Below, one piece after another: positions 37,306-46,169 of a stretch of DNA of 64,000 bases. The stretch is taken from NCBI GenBank assembly GCA_015075175.1, contig JABTUV010000005.1:295820-359819 (forward strand), given 5' to 3'. Both the position numbers and the translations under genes were made by a program. Below the pieces are notes generated by a model. It was not told the origin of the DNA, did not search any database, and saw only the letters and a list, made by a program, of their open reading frames with translations. This DNA comes from a bacterium. GTDB taxonomy: Bacteria; Hinthialibacterota; Hinthialibacteria; H5-UNCL2. Positions within the stretch are counted from its first letter, which is position 1. Every line of letters begins with the position of its first letter.

Positions 37306-37334
37306 TTGCGAAGCGTTTCCGCCTCGTGTAGGGT
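37306..37334 (+). promoter_or_regulatory. Sigma-70-like promoter for mrp
   Basis: TTGCGA at 37306-37311 and TAGGGT at 37329-37334 have a 17-base spacer. AAGGAG follows at about 37363. Confidence 0.45.
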
Positions 37335-37375
37335 GAACCTCTGCAATCGTTTAACACTGTCCAAGGAGCACTGCC

Positions 37376-38446
37376 GTGGCTTATTCGCAACAAGACGTGC
37401 TGGCCGCCTTGAAGGGTGTGCAGGATCCCGATCTGCATCGAGACCTCGTGGAGCTGGGGATGATCCAGGACGTTCGCATTAGCGGGCGCGACGTGGCGTT
37501 CACGCTGATGCTGACGACGCCGGCCTGTCCGTTGAAGGAGAAGATGCGGCGCGACTGCGAGGAGGCCGTCCGACGCAACCTGCCCGAGCTGGGCAAGCTG
37601 GACATCAAAATGACGGCCAACGTGGCGCGGGACCGCGCGCTGCAAGAGCAGGAGCTGATCCCGCAGGTGAAGAACACCATCGCGGTCTCCAGCGGCAAGG
37701 GCGGGGTCGGCAAGACGACGGTAGCGGTGAACCTGGCCATCGGGCTTCAGCAGACAGGGGCGGCGGTGGGCCTTCTGGACTGCGATATTTACGGGCCGAA
37801 CGTGCCCACCATGATGGGGGTGCACGCCTTGCCGCCGCAGCGCGGCAAGAAGATCGTGCCGCCGGTCGCGCACGGGGTGTCGGTGATGTCGATGGGGTTT
37901 TTTCTCCAACCCGACGAGCCGGTGGTCTGGCGGGGACCCATGCTGCATAACGTGATCCGGCAGTTCCTGGGCGATCTGGACTGGGGCGAGCTGGACTATC
38001 TCGTGATCGACCTGCCACCGGGTACGGGCGACGCGCAGTTGACCCTGTCGCAGCTGATTCCCCTCACGGGCGTGGTGATCGTGACGACCCCGCAGGACGT
38101 GGCGCTGCTGGACGCGCGCAAGGGACTGGCGATGTTCCAGAAGGTGAATGCGCCGGTGCTTGGGATCGTGGAGAACATGAGTTACTACCAGTGCCCCAAG
38201 TGCGGCAACCGCGAGGACATCTTCAGCCACGGCGGGGGGGAGAAGGCGGCGGTGAGCCTGGGGGTACCGTTTTTGGGGGCGATCCCGTTGCAGTTGTCGA
38301 TCCGCGAGGCGGGCGACGCGGGGCGGCCGATTCTGGCGGTGGCTCCGGGGAGCGCGGAGGGGCAGGCGTTCCAGCGCATGGTCGAGGCGGTCGCGCAGCA
38401 GGTGAGCATCGCCAATCTGGCGGAAGCGGCGGGCGTGCAGGGCTAG
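37376..38446 (+). CDS. mrp: Mrp/ApbC (NBP35-type) iron-sulfur carrier ATPase
   Basis: A 356-residue P-loop ATPase that carries Fe-S clusters to apo-proteins. The N-terminal MIP18/DUF59 domain (residues 5-85) is followed by the deviant Walker A SSGKGGVGKTT, the DCDIYGPNVPTMMG segment, and the cluster-binding CPKC in MSYYQCPKCGNRE. The start is a GTG with AAGGAG 8 bases upstream. The TAG stop (38444-38446) lies in the CTAG end of a repeat element. Confidence 0.95.
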   Translation: MAYSQQDVLAALKGVQDPDLHRDLVELGMIQDVRISGRDVAFTLMLTTPACPLKEKMRRDCEEAVRRNLPELGKLDIKMTANVARDRALQEQELIPQVKNTIAVSSGKGGVGKTTVAVNLAIGLQQTGAAVGLLDCDIYGPNVPTMMGVHALPPQRGKKIVPPVAHGVSVMSMGFFLQPDEPVVWRGPMLHNVIRQFLGDLDWGELDYLVIDLPPGTGDAQLTLSQLIPLTGVVIVTTPQDVALLDARKGLAMFQKVNAPVLGIVENMSYYQCPKCGNREDIFSHGGGEKAAVSLGVPFLGAIPLQLSIREAGDAGRPILAVAPGSAEGQAFQRMVEAVAQQVSIANLAEAAGVQG

Positions 38447-38556
38447 CGCCGTTTCAAGAAAGTTGTAGCGCCCCGGTCGTCCTCTCGATACGCGGGTACC
38501 GCTATTGCCGGACTCGGTTTCTCGTTTCCCGCAACTACTTTTTGAGAAACGGCACT
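38443..38556 (+). mobile_element. CTAG-bounded hairpin element, copy 7 (core 38479-38513)
   Basis: The left end CTAGCGCCGTTTCAAGAAAG overlaps the mrp stop codon, and the right end is CTTTTTGAGAAACGGCACT. The inner stem is GCGG/CCGC with a GTA loop. Confidence 0.75.
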
Positions 38557-38569
38557 CGCGCACGCTTCT

Positions 38570-38704
38570 TAATCCTAATCGAGCCTCGATATGGAATGAG
38601 ATTACGAGCACGAGCAAGATTACGATTACGAACGGGCGTGCACCCCTTGGAGTACAAAGGGGTGCACGCCGGAGAATCTCCCCTCCTTGTCAAGGGGGGA
38701 GGGG
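38570..38704. repeat. TTACGAGCACGAGC tract and two hairpin repeats
   Basis: Low-complexity GATTACGAGCACGAGCAAG lies at 38570-38635. It is followed by GTGCACCCCTTGGAGTACAA pairing with GGGGTGCACGCC (38637-38670), and CTCCCCTCCTTGTCAAGGGG (38675-38700) close to the dehydrogenase stop. Confidence 0.65.
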
Positions 38705-39688
38705 TTAGCGCAGGTTGGCGGGGAGGACTTCGGGGTTGAGGATGTTGGGCGGGCGCTTACCCTCCAGGAGGGCCAGGATGTTGCCCGCCGCCATGGTCGC
38801 CATCTTGGTGCGCGTCTCCAGGGTGGCGCTGGCGATGTGCGGTGGAATGACCGCGTTCCAGCACTCGGTCAGGCCCGGCTTAAGCGCCGGCTCGTCTTCG
38901 TAAACGTCCAGTCCCGCGCCCGCGATGGTCTTCTTCTGCAACGCTTCCACCAGCGCCTCCTCGTCGATGACCGGACCCCGGCTGGTGTTGATGAGATATG
39001 CCGTCGGCTTCATCATGGCGAGCTCTTTTCTGCCGATCAGGTGCCGGGTCTCGGGCATGAGCGGCACGTGAACGGAGACGAAGTCGCTCTCCTTAAGGAG
39101 GGTCTCCATGTCAACCTTGGTCGCGCCCAGTTCCTTTTCCAACGTGGGGTTGGGATTGACGTCGGAGTAGAGCACTTTCATTTTGAAGCCTTTGCTCTTG
39201 AGGGCGAAGTTCTCGCCGATGCGGCCGGCGCCGATGATGCCCAGCGTGCGGCCGGTGATGTCCCCACCCAGGAAGAGCAGCGGTCCCCAGCCCTTGAAAC
39301 GGCCCTCGCGGGTGTACTTGTCCCCTTCGACGATGCGGCGGGCGACGGAGAAGAGCAGCGCCCAGGCCATGTCGGCGGTGGCATCGGTCAGGACTCCCGG
39401 GGTGTTGGTGACGGCGATGCCCGCCCTGGTGCAGGCGGGGACGTCGATGTTGTTGAACCCGACGGCGTAGTTGCCGAAGATCTTGCAGCCGGCCGCCGCC
39501 TCGCACACGGCTGCGTCGATGGTATCCGTCAACAAGCAGAGGACCGCATCGCGGCCCTTGACCTTGGCGAGCAGCTCGTCCTGGGTCAGGACGCGGTCGT
39601 CGGGGTTGACTTCCACCTGGTGGCCGGCGGCGATGAGCATGTCGATGCCGGGCTGCGGAATCAGACGGGTGACGTAGATGTTGGCCAT
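38705..39688 (-). CDS. D-2-hydroxyacid dehydrogenase (glycerate dehydrogenase/glyoxylate reductase type)
   Basis: A 327-residue NAD(P)H-dependent enzyme that would reduce glyoxylate or hydroxypyruvate. The Rossmann motif is LGIIGAGRIGENFALKSKGF (about 152), with GNYAVGFNNIDVPAC, the catalytic arginine in INTSRGPVIDEEAL, the glutamate in DVYEDEPAL, and the histidine in PPHIASAT. GGAGG precedes the ATG at 39688. A long inverted repeat lies only 27 bases upstream of the start. Confidence 0.9.
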   Translation of the reverse strand: MANIYVTRLIPQPGIDMLIAAGHQVEVNPDDRVLTQDELLAKVKGRDAVLCLLTDTIDAAVCEAAAGCKIFGNYAVGFNNIDVPACTRAGIAVTNTPGVLTDATADMAWALLFSVARRIVEGDKYTREGRFKGWGPLLFLGGDITGRTLGIIGAGRIGENFALKSKGFKMKVLYSDVNPNPTLEKELGATKVDMETLLKESDFVSVHVPLMPETRHLIGRKELAMMKPTAYLINTSRGPVIDEEALVEALQKKTIAGAGLDVYEDEPALKPGLTECWNAVIPPHIASATLETRTKMATMAAGNILALLEGKRPPNILNPEVLPANLR

Positions 39689-39714
39689 GCTATTCCTCCA
39701 AAGTTGATCAATGC

Positions 39715-39771
39715 GTAGTTGCGCAGCGTGCTGCGCTTCTTCCACCCCTGCGCAGCACGCTGCGCGACTAC
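39715..39771. repeat. GTAGTTGCGCAGCGTGCTGC inverted pair
   Basis: Two inverted copies of the GTAGTTGCGCAGCG unit face each other across a 13-base loop, giving arms of about 22 bases. It lies just before the dehydrogenase gene. Confidence 0.7.
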
Positions 39772-39885
39772 GCGCGCCCATCCGCGCCGGCGGGTCCGGC
39801 GATGAACGGATGCGCTAACCGGGAATGGGCGATCCAGAGACGGCCCCAGTTGTTGACGCCAGACTATTGCAAACTGATCGCAATT

Positions 39886-40815
39886 TCAATGGACATGAAG
39901 CTTCTCGGCCGCGCGGCGGATCACGTCTTTGCTATGGGAGAGGACCCCTTCCGGCGTCTCCGCTCCCATCGGCTTGACCTCCAGGGTGAGAATCCGGGGC
40001 GATTCCAAGTCCAGGTAGCCCGACTGGCGTAGCGCCTGGATGTAGTCGACCAGCTGGTCCACGTCGTTCTCGCCGTCCCGGCAGCCGAACGTGGGGTGTT
40101 CGTCGCCGTAGTAGGGGTTCTTGGGATTCTTCATCACGCAGTTACCGAAATGGGCGTGCACGAGGCAGTCGCCGGCGGTGGAAATGGCGTCGTCGGGGGT
40201 TTCCTCCAAGAGCGGCAAGTGCGACAAATCCAGCATGATACCGAACTGAGGATGATGCTGGCGGACGGCCCGGCAGACCTCGACGGCTTCGCTGGTGGGT
40301 CCAATGAGGGCGTTCTTGCCGTAGGGCTGCCGGTCGAAGGTCTCCAGGACGATGCGCAAGTCGGGATCGACGGTCGCGGCGTAAGCGCAGATCTCGTTAA
40401 TCGAGTCGACGAGGCGCTTTCTGGCATCGGCGCGGCCTTCCGGGCCGGGGTCCTTGCCGGAAAGGAAGGCGCAGCCGACGGCGTTCCAGACCACGGCCTC
40501 GTCGATGGCGGCTTTGATTTCAGCGACGGCGCGGGCACGGGCCTCGGGGTCGGCGCTGTTGAGATCCAACTTCTGCGAGAGCAGGCGGGGTTGGGCGCCA
40601 TAGGCGATGGTTTTGCGGGCGTCGGCGGCCATGCGGATCGCCTCCAGCCGCGTGTGCGCGTCCTTAACCCAAGTAACTTCAAGTACTTCCCAGGTTGGAT
40701 CGGCGCACAGGGCGCGGAAACTGTCCAAGATGGGGCCTTCGCCCTTCATAGTCGCAGGGTAGGCCATGAATTGCACCACGCCAAGTTTGGCGCCGGGGAT
40801 GTGGACGGTGGTCAT
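39886..40815 (-). CDS. Sugar phosphate isomerase/epimerase-like TIM-barrel protein
   Basis: A 309-residue protein of the xylose-isomerase-like barrel family. Metal-ligand positions are suggested by IVLETFDR, FGIMLDLSHLPLL, VHAHFGNC and LTLEVKP. Family members isomerise or epimerise sugars and related carbohydrates; the substrate is unknown. AAAGGAG lies before the ATG. It is divergent from the SSS symporter downstream, so the two may act on the same sugar. Confidence 0.85.
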   Translation of the reverse strand: MTTVHIPGAKLGVVQFMAYPATMKGEGPILDSFRALCADPTWEVLEVTWVKDAHTRLEAIRMAADARKTIAYGAQPRLLSQKLDLNSADPEARARAVAEIKAAIDEAVVWNAVGCAFLSGKDPGPEGRADARKRLVDSINEICAYAATVDPDLRIVLETFDRQPYGKNALIGPTSEAVEVCRAVRQHHPQFGIMLDLSHLPLLEETPDDAISTAGDCLVHAHFGNCVMKNPKNPYYGDEHPTFGCRDGENDVDQLVDYIQALRQSGYLDLESPRILTLEVKPMGAETPEGVLSHSKDVIRRAAEKLHVH

Positions 40816-40924
40816 ACCAGCAGCTCCTTTCGGAAGAGGTAAAGGGGAGTGTACAAGGTAGCAGGGGGGTTGGCAATAGGAGGAATGGGACGTAATAGGA
40901 CCTATGGGGCGCGTCCGCGCGGGG

Positions 40925-40952
40925 TTGACGCGCGTGAGTGCACGTCTATAGT
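40925..40952 (+). promoter_or_regulatory. Strong promoter giving a probable leaderless symporter mRNA
   Basis: TTGACG at 40925-40930 and TATAGT at 40947-40952 have a 16-base spacer. The ATG at 40959 is exactly seven bases after the box ends, at the expected start of transcription. No ribosome-binding site exists. Confidence 0.6.
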
Positions 40953-40958
40953 CGCCGC

Positions 40959-42590
40959 ATGAATCCCACCGCGCTGGCCATCGACAGCTGCATCATCGTG
41001 GTTTATTTCGTCGGCATCACGCTGATCGGGATTTACGAGGGGCGGCGCGAGCGGAGCCTATTGGATTACGCGCTGGGGGGACGGCGCATCCCATGGTGGG
41101 CGGTGATGGCCAGCATCATCGCCGCCGAGGTATCGGCGGCCACCTTCATCGGCGCGCCCGCCGAGGGTTACAGCCAGAAGGGCCTGGCCTACGTGCAACT
41201 GGTGCTCGGCCTGATCATCGGGCGCGTGTTGGTGGGACACATCTTCCTGCGGCCGTATTACGTTTATCGCGTGTATACGGTCTACGATTTTCTGGCCATC
41301 CGCTTCGGGCCTCTCTCGAAGAATTACATCTCGGCGCTGTTTCTCTTCATGCGGGTGCTGGCCTCGGGCGTGCGGCTGTATGTGCCCTCGCTGGTGATGG
41401 TCCTGGCCTGGCGGCTCTTCTGGCATCGTGAGGCGGTGCAATTTGAAGTGCAGGACAGCTGGGTCCCCTATGCCTGGGCGATCGGCGCGCTGACGTTTAT
41501 CACCTGCATTTACACCACGCTGGGGGGCATCAAGGCGGTCATCTGGACCGATCTCATCCAGGCCACGCTGATGTTTTCGTCGGCGCTCGTGGCCATCGGC
41601 ACGCTTTTCTACCACATCGGAGGCATCGGCCCGCTCTTGGAGCACGTGCCCACAATGAAGACTACGGCCGGGTATTTTCGCACCGGGTTTGAGAACCTGC
41701 CGGAGGGCTTTCTTCCCTGGGTGGTGTTCAAGAAGATCCTGGAGGACCCCTACACGCTTTTTGCCGCCGTCATCGCCACGACGTTCACCAACATGGCGGC
41801 GTTCGGGACCGACCAGGACATGGTGCAACGGATGCTGACGGCGGAGGATTACAAGCGCAGCCGGCGCTCGCTGATCTCCGCCGCGCTCATGGATGTGCCC
41901 ATCGCCACGGCGTTCACGTTCATCGGGGTGCTCCTGATCGCCTTCTACGCGCAGCATCCGGAGCTGAAACCGGAGAAGATCAACGACATCTTCGGGCAGT
42001 ACATTCTCTCGGTGATGCCGCCGGTCGTGCGGGGGTTCGTGTTAGCGGGGGTGTTTGCGACGGCGATGCGGTCGCTGTCGCCGGCGCAGAACGCGCTGGC
42101 GACCACGGCGACCAACGACTGGTACCTGGCGTATTTCGGCAAGGGCAAGGGCGACGCGCACCAGGTCGCCGCGGCGCGCATCTTCACCGCGCTATTCGCC
42201 GTCTTGATGGTGTTGATCGCGGTCGCGTTCGCTTACGCCAACGTGAAGAATCCCCGACTGACCATCATCCCCATCGCCTTGGGCGTGGCGGGATACATAC
42301 TGGGGCCGATGCTGGGGGTGTTTCTATTGGGCATGTTGACCAAGCGGCGCGGCTCGGACGCCGGTAACGTGATCGCCGTCACGTGCGGCCTCCTAGCCAT
42401 CTTCCTCTTTTCGGGGTTGGCGATGGAAGCGGTCAACTGGCTGGCGGGCGCGCCGGTACTCTCCTGGCCGGCGTGGCTGCCGCGCGTGGCCTTTACGTGG
42501 TATGTGATGGTGGGGGGCCTGGTGACGTTCGTCGTGGGCGCCCTATTCCCCACGCCGGCTCATGTGGTAGAGTCGGCGGAGCGACGGTAG
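40959..42590 (+). CDS. Sodium:solute symporter (SSS family)
   Basis: A 543-residue inner-membrane transporter with about 13-14 helices. The N-terminal LLDYALGGRRIPWWAVMASIIAAEVSAATF, the TTLGGIKAVIWTDLIQ segment and MRSLSPAQNALATTATNDW are typical of sodium-sugar or sodium-myo-inositol carriers. The substrate is uncertain; the neighbouring isomerase suggests a sugar. The TAG stop (42588-42590) is the start of a GTAGGGTGCGCAC repeat. The mRNA is probably leaderless. Confidence 0.9.
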   Translation: MNPTALAIDSCIIVVYFVGITLIGIYEGRRERSLLDYALGGRRIPWWAVMASIIAAEVSAATFIGAPAEGYSQKGLAYVQLVLGLIIGRVLVGHIFLRPYYVYRVYTVYDFLAIRFGPLSKNYISALFLFMRVLASGVRLYVPSLVMVLAWRLFWHREAVQFEVQDSWVPYAWAIGALTFITCIYTTLGGIKAVIWTDLIQATLMFSSALVAIGTLFYHIGGIGPLLEHVPTMKTTAGYFRTGFENLPEGFLPWVVFKKILEDPYTLFAAVIATTFTNMAAFGTDQDMVQRMLTAEDYKRSRRSLISAALMDVPIATAFTFIGVLLIAFYAQHPELKPEKINDIFGQYILSVMPPVVRGFVLAGVFATAMRSLSPAQNALATTATNDWYLAYFGKGKGDAHQVAAARIFTALFAVLMVLIAVAFAYANVKNPRLTIIPIALGVAGYILGPMLGVFLLGMLTKRRGSDAGNVIAVTCGLLAIFLFSGLAMEAVNWLAGAPVLSWPAWLPRVAFTWYVMVGGLVTFVVGALFPTPAHVVESAERR

Positions 42591-42682
42591 GGTGCGCACC
42601 GCGCACCGATGCGGCGATTTGGTGCGCGGTGCGCACTGTGCACCGATGCGGCGATTTGGTGCGCGGTGCGCACCCTACGCGA
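42587..42682. repeat. GGTGCGCGGTGCGCAC repeat cluster
   Basis: GTAGGGTGCGCACCGCGCAC opens the cluster on the symporter stop. Two CGATGCGGCGATTTGGTGCG units follow, and an inverted GTGCGCACCCTACGC closes it. Confidence 0.7.
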
Positions 42683-42693
42683 GGAGTGCTTGA

Positions 42694-43353
42694 ATGCGTA
42701 AAGCCAGACTGGTTTCCGACGGCGACCGGGCGGCCATGCTGGCGGCGCTGAAGAAGCTCTATCCCGATCCCAGGTGCGCGCTGCACCATCGGAATCCCAT
42801 CGAACTCCTGGTTTCGACGATTCTCTCCGCGCAATGCACGGACGAGCGCGTCAACATGGTCACGCCGGCGCTATTTGCGAAGTACAAGACGGCGCGCGAC
42901 TATGCCGAGGCCGATCCCCTGGAACTGGCGGAGATGATCCGCAGCACGGGCTTCTTCAACTCGAAGACGAAGAATATCATGGCCGCCATGCGGGCCAACG
43001 CCGACAAGCACGGGGGGAAGGTTCCGCGCTCGATGGAGGCGCTGACCGCGCTGCCGGGCGTGGGCCGCAAGACGGCCAACGTGGTACTCGGCAACGCCTA
43101 CGGGATCGCCAGCGGGATCGTGGTGGATACGCACGTGGAGCGGCTGGCGCAGCGGCTCGGCTGGAGCGCGGAGAAGACTCCGGAGAAGATCGAGCTGGAC
43201 CTGTGCGGGAAGTTTCCCGAGAGCGAGTGGATCAACCTGTCGCACCGGCTGATTTTTCACGGGCGGGAGACGTGCAGCGCGCGCAGGCCGAAGTGCGAGA
43301 GATGCGCGCTGGCGGAGTGGTGCCCGCGAATCGGGGTGGAGACGCGGAGATAG
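42694..43353 (+). CDS. nth: Endonuclease III
   Basis: A 219-residue DNA glycosylase/AP lyase that removes oxidised pyrimidines. The helix-hairpin-helix is LPGVGRKTANVVL with its catalytic lysine, and the catalytic aspartate is in VVDTHVERLA. The C-terminal 4Fe-4S loop CSARRPKCERCALAEWC matches C-x6-C-x2-C-x5-C. GAGGAG precedes the ATG. The last residues (VETRR) and the TAG run into a CGCAGAG-type repeat. Confidence 0.96.
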   Translation: MRKARLVSDGDRAAMLAALKKLYPDPRCALHHRNPIELLVSTILSAQCTDERVNMVTPALFAKYKTARDYAEADPLELAEMIRSTGFFNSKTKNIMAAMRANADKHGGKVPRSMEALTALPGVGRKTANVVLGNAYGIASGIVVDTHVERLAQRLGWSAEKTPEKIELDLCGKFPESEWINLSHRLIFHGRETCSARRPKCERCALAEWCPRIGVETRR

Positions 43354-43760
43354 TTCGCGCAGAGACGCAGAGAAAGCTCGCGCAGAGGCGCAGAGGGCGC
43401 GGAGGGGGAGAGAGAGAGTTCGCGCAGAGGCGCAGAGGGCGCGGAGGGTGGAGAGAGGGAGAGAGGGTTCGCGCAGAGGCGCAGAGGGCGCGGAGGGAGA
43501 GTTCGCGCAGAGGCGCAGAGGGCGCGGAGTGTGGCGAGAGTGTGAGAGGGTTCGCGCCGAGTGGCGGAGGGGGCGGTGGGGGCGAGAGCGAGAGTTCGCG
43601 CAGAGGCGCAGAGGGCGCGGAGGGGGGGGACGTATGGGACGTATGGGACGTATGGGACCTATAGGACGGAGACCATCCTATGAACTCTCCGCGTTCTCTG
43701 CGTCTCTGCGCGAGCTTTCTCTGCGTCTCTGCGCGAGCTTTCTCTGCGTCTCTGCCCGAG
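43354..43760. repeat. CGCAGAGGCGCAGAGGGCGC array with inverted counterpart
   Basis: About eight copies of TTCGCGCAGAGGCGCAGAGG with GCGCGGAGG lie at 43354-43622. Four GGGACGTAT 9-mers follow (43627-43670). Then inverted units TCTCTGCGTCTCTGCGCGAG lie at 43684-43755. The two halves could fold on each other. Confidence 0.8.
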
Positions 43761-43973
43761 CTACTCCCCCCCGCCGTTCTCCCAGAGGGTCACGGGAAAG
43801 TACTCCGCATCGACGGGCAGCAGGCCGCGCAGGAAGACGGCCTCGGAGAAGCGGCGCATCTCGGCCTCGGCCTGCGGATGCGCTTTGACCATGCGGGCGA
43901 GTTTTTGAAACTTGCGCCATTCTTCGGGGGTGAACTTGCGGAGCCCCCAGCCGGCGCGTGCCAGTCTTCCCAT
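43761..43973 (-). CDS. Small conserved-looking protein after cdsA
   Basis: A 70-residue basic protein (MGRLARAGWGLRKFTPEEWRK start) with no signal or membrane segment. It begins 10 bases after the cdsA stop on the same strand, as if in the uppS-cdsA operon. I do not recognise it. Its C-terminus (ENGGGE) ends at the border of the repeat array. Confidence 0.5.
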   Translation of the reverse strand: MGRLARAGWGLRKFTPEEWRKFQKLARMVKAHPQAEAEMRRFSEAVFLRGLLPVDAEYFPVTLWENGGGE

Positions 43974-43983
43974 GCCAAGCCCC

Positions 43984-44873
43984 CTAGAAGATGAGTTTGA
44001 GCGCCGCCGCCAGCGGCAGGTTGAAGAGATGCGAGTCGATCCGGTCTAAGACCCCCCCATGTCCCATCAGGCCGTTGCCGGAGTCCTTGACGCCCGCCTG
44101 GCGCTTGAACATAGATTCCGCCAGGTCGCCGAACTGGCCGAAGATGGAGAACAGGAGGGTCGCCGCCAGTACCTTGCCCATGCCCCAACCCGGGATGAGG
44201 AAGAAGGAAGCGCCCTCCAGGCCCTGCTTGACCAGTCCCACGGCGGCCATGGCCATTCCCACGAGGAGGACCATGACCAAGGCGCACACGATGCCGCCGA
44301 GCGCGCCCTCCCAAGTCTTGCTGGGACTGGCGGCGGGCGCCAGCTTGCGGCGACCGAATTTGCTGCCGATGACGAACGCGCCCGTATCCGTCGAGACGGT
44401 CGCTACCACGACCAGGAAGAGCAGCGTGGCCGGCGACGCCGTCTCGCGCAGGTAGACGGCCAGGGAAAGCGGCAGGACGACGTAAAGAAAGGCGAAGGCG
44501 GAGACGGCGATGCGCTCCATCAACTTGGCGACGCCGCCCGCCATGGCGAAGAGCACGAGCAGCGGCCCGCAACAGAACACGAGCAGCGTCACGCCCACGT
44601 CCAGAGTGGCTTGTTCCTCGTGGTAAAAGAGGATCGGCAGCAGGATTCCCAATGCGAAAACGGGGACATCAGATGGGGCATGGAGAGGTCGGATCGCGTA
44701 ACTGACAGCATGTAGTTTGATCCAGAATTTCAGGCTCGCCCACAAGGCGAAGAGGATGAAGAGTTCGACCACGATCAGGGTAGCGGGACGGCCGAAGGCT
44801 GGTTGAAAATGCCGAAGGCGACGACGGCGAGGGCGAGGACACTGAAGATGAGTCGTTGGATGAGTGTTTTCAT
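43984..44873 (-). CDS. cdsA: Phosphatidate cytidylyltransferase, frameshifted near its N-terminus
   Basis: An integral membrane enzyme that makes CDP-diacylglycerol for phospholipid synthesis. Eight or so helices are visible. The signature region is STDTGAFVIGSKFGRRKLAPAASPSKTWEG with the C-terminal KDSGNGLMGHGGVLDRIDS. The clean frame starts at 44772, but a normal CdsA N-terminus (MKTLIQRLIFSVLALAVVAFG, ATG 44873) lies upstream in another frame. One small indel near 44790 joins them. Confidence 0.9.
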
Positions 44874-44946
44874 GCGCGTGCGCTACGCAAGGAAGCGTAA
44901 CTGAAACGGCGGGGGATGTAAAAAGCTTTTTGGGGGAGGTCGGATT

Positions 44947-45732
44947 TCAGGTTCTCTGCTCGCCGATGCCGCCGAAGTGGCGCTCGCGGGCCTGGTAGTC
45001 CAGGAGAGCCTGGTAGAGATGGCGTCGGCGGAAGTCGGGCCAGAGGACGGGGGTGATGAAGAGCTCGGCGTAGGCGATCTCCCAGAGCAGGAAGTTGGAG
45101 ACCCGCTGCTCGCCGCTGGTGCGAATGAGAAGATCGGGATCGGGCAGGCCGCGGGTGGAGAGATGGGCGGCCAGGCGCTGCTCGGTGATTTCGCCCGGGG
45201 GCAGGGTTCCCTGGCGGGCCTGCTCGACCAGGGCGTTGACGGCGTCCAACAGGTCGGCGCGCCCGCCGTAGCTGAGCGCGACGGAGAGGGTCATGTGGCG
45301 GCCGCCGGCGGTGGCCTCAATGACTTTTTCCAATGAGCGATACACCGGCTCGGGCAGATCGCGGACGCGCCCGATGGTGTTGAGGCGGATGCCGTTGTCC
45401 AGGAGGGTTTTTTTCTCGCGCCAGAGATAGTTGCGCAGAAGCAGCATGAGGGCGGAGACCTCGGAAGCGGGGCGCTTCCAGTTTTCGACCGAGAAGGCGT
45501 AGAGGGTGAGGAAGGGGATTTCCAGTTCGCGGGCGGTGGTGACGATCTCGCGCACGGACTTGATGCCGGCGCGGTGGCCTTCGATGCGGGGCAGGCCGCG
45601 TTGGCGCGCCCAGCGGCCGTTGCCGTCCATGATGACGGCGACGTGGCGGGGACGGCGGGCCGGATCCAGGCGCGCCCGCAGGTTCTCGTCCGTCTCCGCC
45701 TCCAGCTCCCGATTGTGCAGCAAGGTTGCCAT
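44947..45732 (-). CDS. uppS: Undecaprenyl diphosphate synthase (isoprenyl transferase)
   Basis: A 261-residue cis-prenyltransferase that builds the lipid carrier for peptidoglycan and surface glycans. The catalytic aspartate is in VAVIMDGNGRWARQRG (about residue 33). LYAFSVENWKRP, SYGGRADLLDA, and the C-terminal DLLIRTSGEQRVSNFLLWE and ITPVLWPDF are conserved. The ATG at 45732 is chosen over a longer frame that runs into repeats. It forms the usual uppS-cdsA pair. Confidence 0.95.
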   Translation of the reverse strand: MATLLHNRELEAETDENLRARLDPARRPRHVAVIMDGNGRWARQRGLPRIEGHRAGIKSVREIVTTARELEIPFLTLYAFSVENWKRPASEVSALMLLLRNYLWREKKTLLDNGIRLNTIGRVRDLPEPVYRSLEKVIEATAGGRHMTLSVALSYGGRADLLDAVNALVEQARQGTLPPGEITEQRLAAHLSTRGLPDPDLLIRTSGEQRVSNFLLWEIAYAELFITPVLWPDFRRRHLYQALLDYQARERHFGGIGEQRT

Positions 45733-45856
45733 GTCCCGCCCGTTCCCGGTGATTGCGGCCGCAAGTCGGCGTCCACCAAACCAGCATTTTAGTCCAAAAG
45801 CGCCGTGCCTGAAAGGGAAAAGAGACCGCGCACCGCGGCGCCCTTTGCAGGAGGAA
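45733..45856. other. Upstream region of uppS, no gene seen
   Basis: This stretch lies between the uppS start and a repeat composite. No coding sequence or clear promoter was recognised. Confidence 0.4.
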
Positions 45857-46135
45857 GGGACTGGCGCCGATTTTGAAGGGGGAGCTTGCATGGATGGCGG
45901 GGTGGGCGCGCAAAATCGGCGACTGTCCCCCAAGACCGAGGCGGCTCGGGGGCGGGCGGGCCGCATCGAGGCCGTCCTCTCGATACGCCGGAGTACCGGC
46001 TACTCGAGGACTCGGTTTCTGTTCTTGCCGGAAGCATTGAGGAGCGGCCATTTTCGGGGGAGGGACTGGCGCCGATTTTGAAGGGGGAGCTTGCATGGAT
46101 GGCGGGGTGGGCGCGCAAAACCGCCGACTGTCCCC
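45857..46135. mobile_element. Composite: two identical TIR elements flanking hairpin copy 8
   Basis: TIR copies c (45857-45930) and d (46062-46135) start GGGACTGGCGCCGATTTT and end CGACTGTCCCC. Their interiors are almost the same (GAAGGGGGAGCTTGCATGGA). Between them lies a hairpin core at 45974-46011 (GCCGG/CCGGC). The arrangement is like a miniature composite transposon without genes. Confidence 0.75.
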
Positions 46136-46169
46136 GCGCAGCGGCGGCGGATGCTTGTGCGCGCAGGCG

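Noticed and set aside
45857-46135. Composite transposon carrying a gene
   Set aside because: The space between the two TIR copies holds only a hairpin element and no open frame with protein character.
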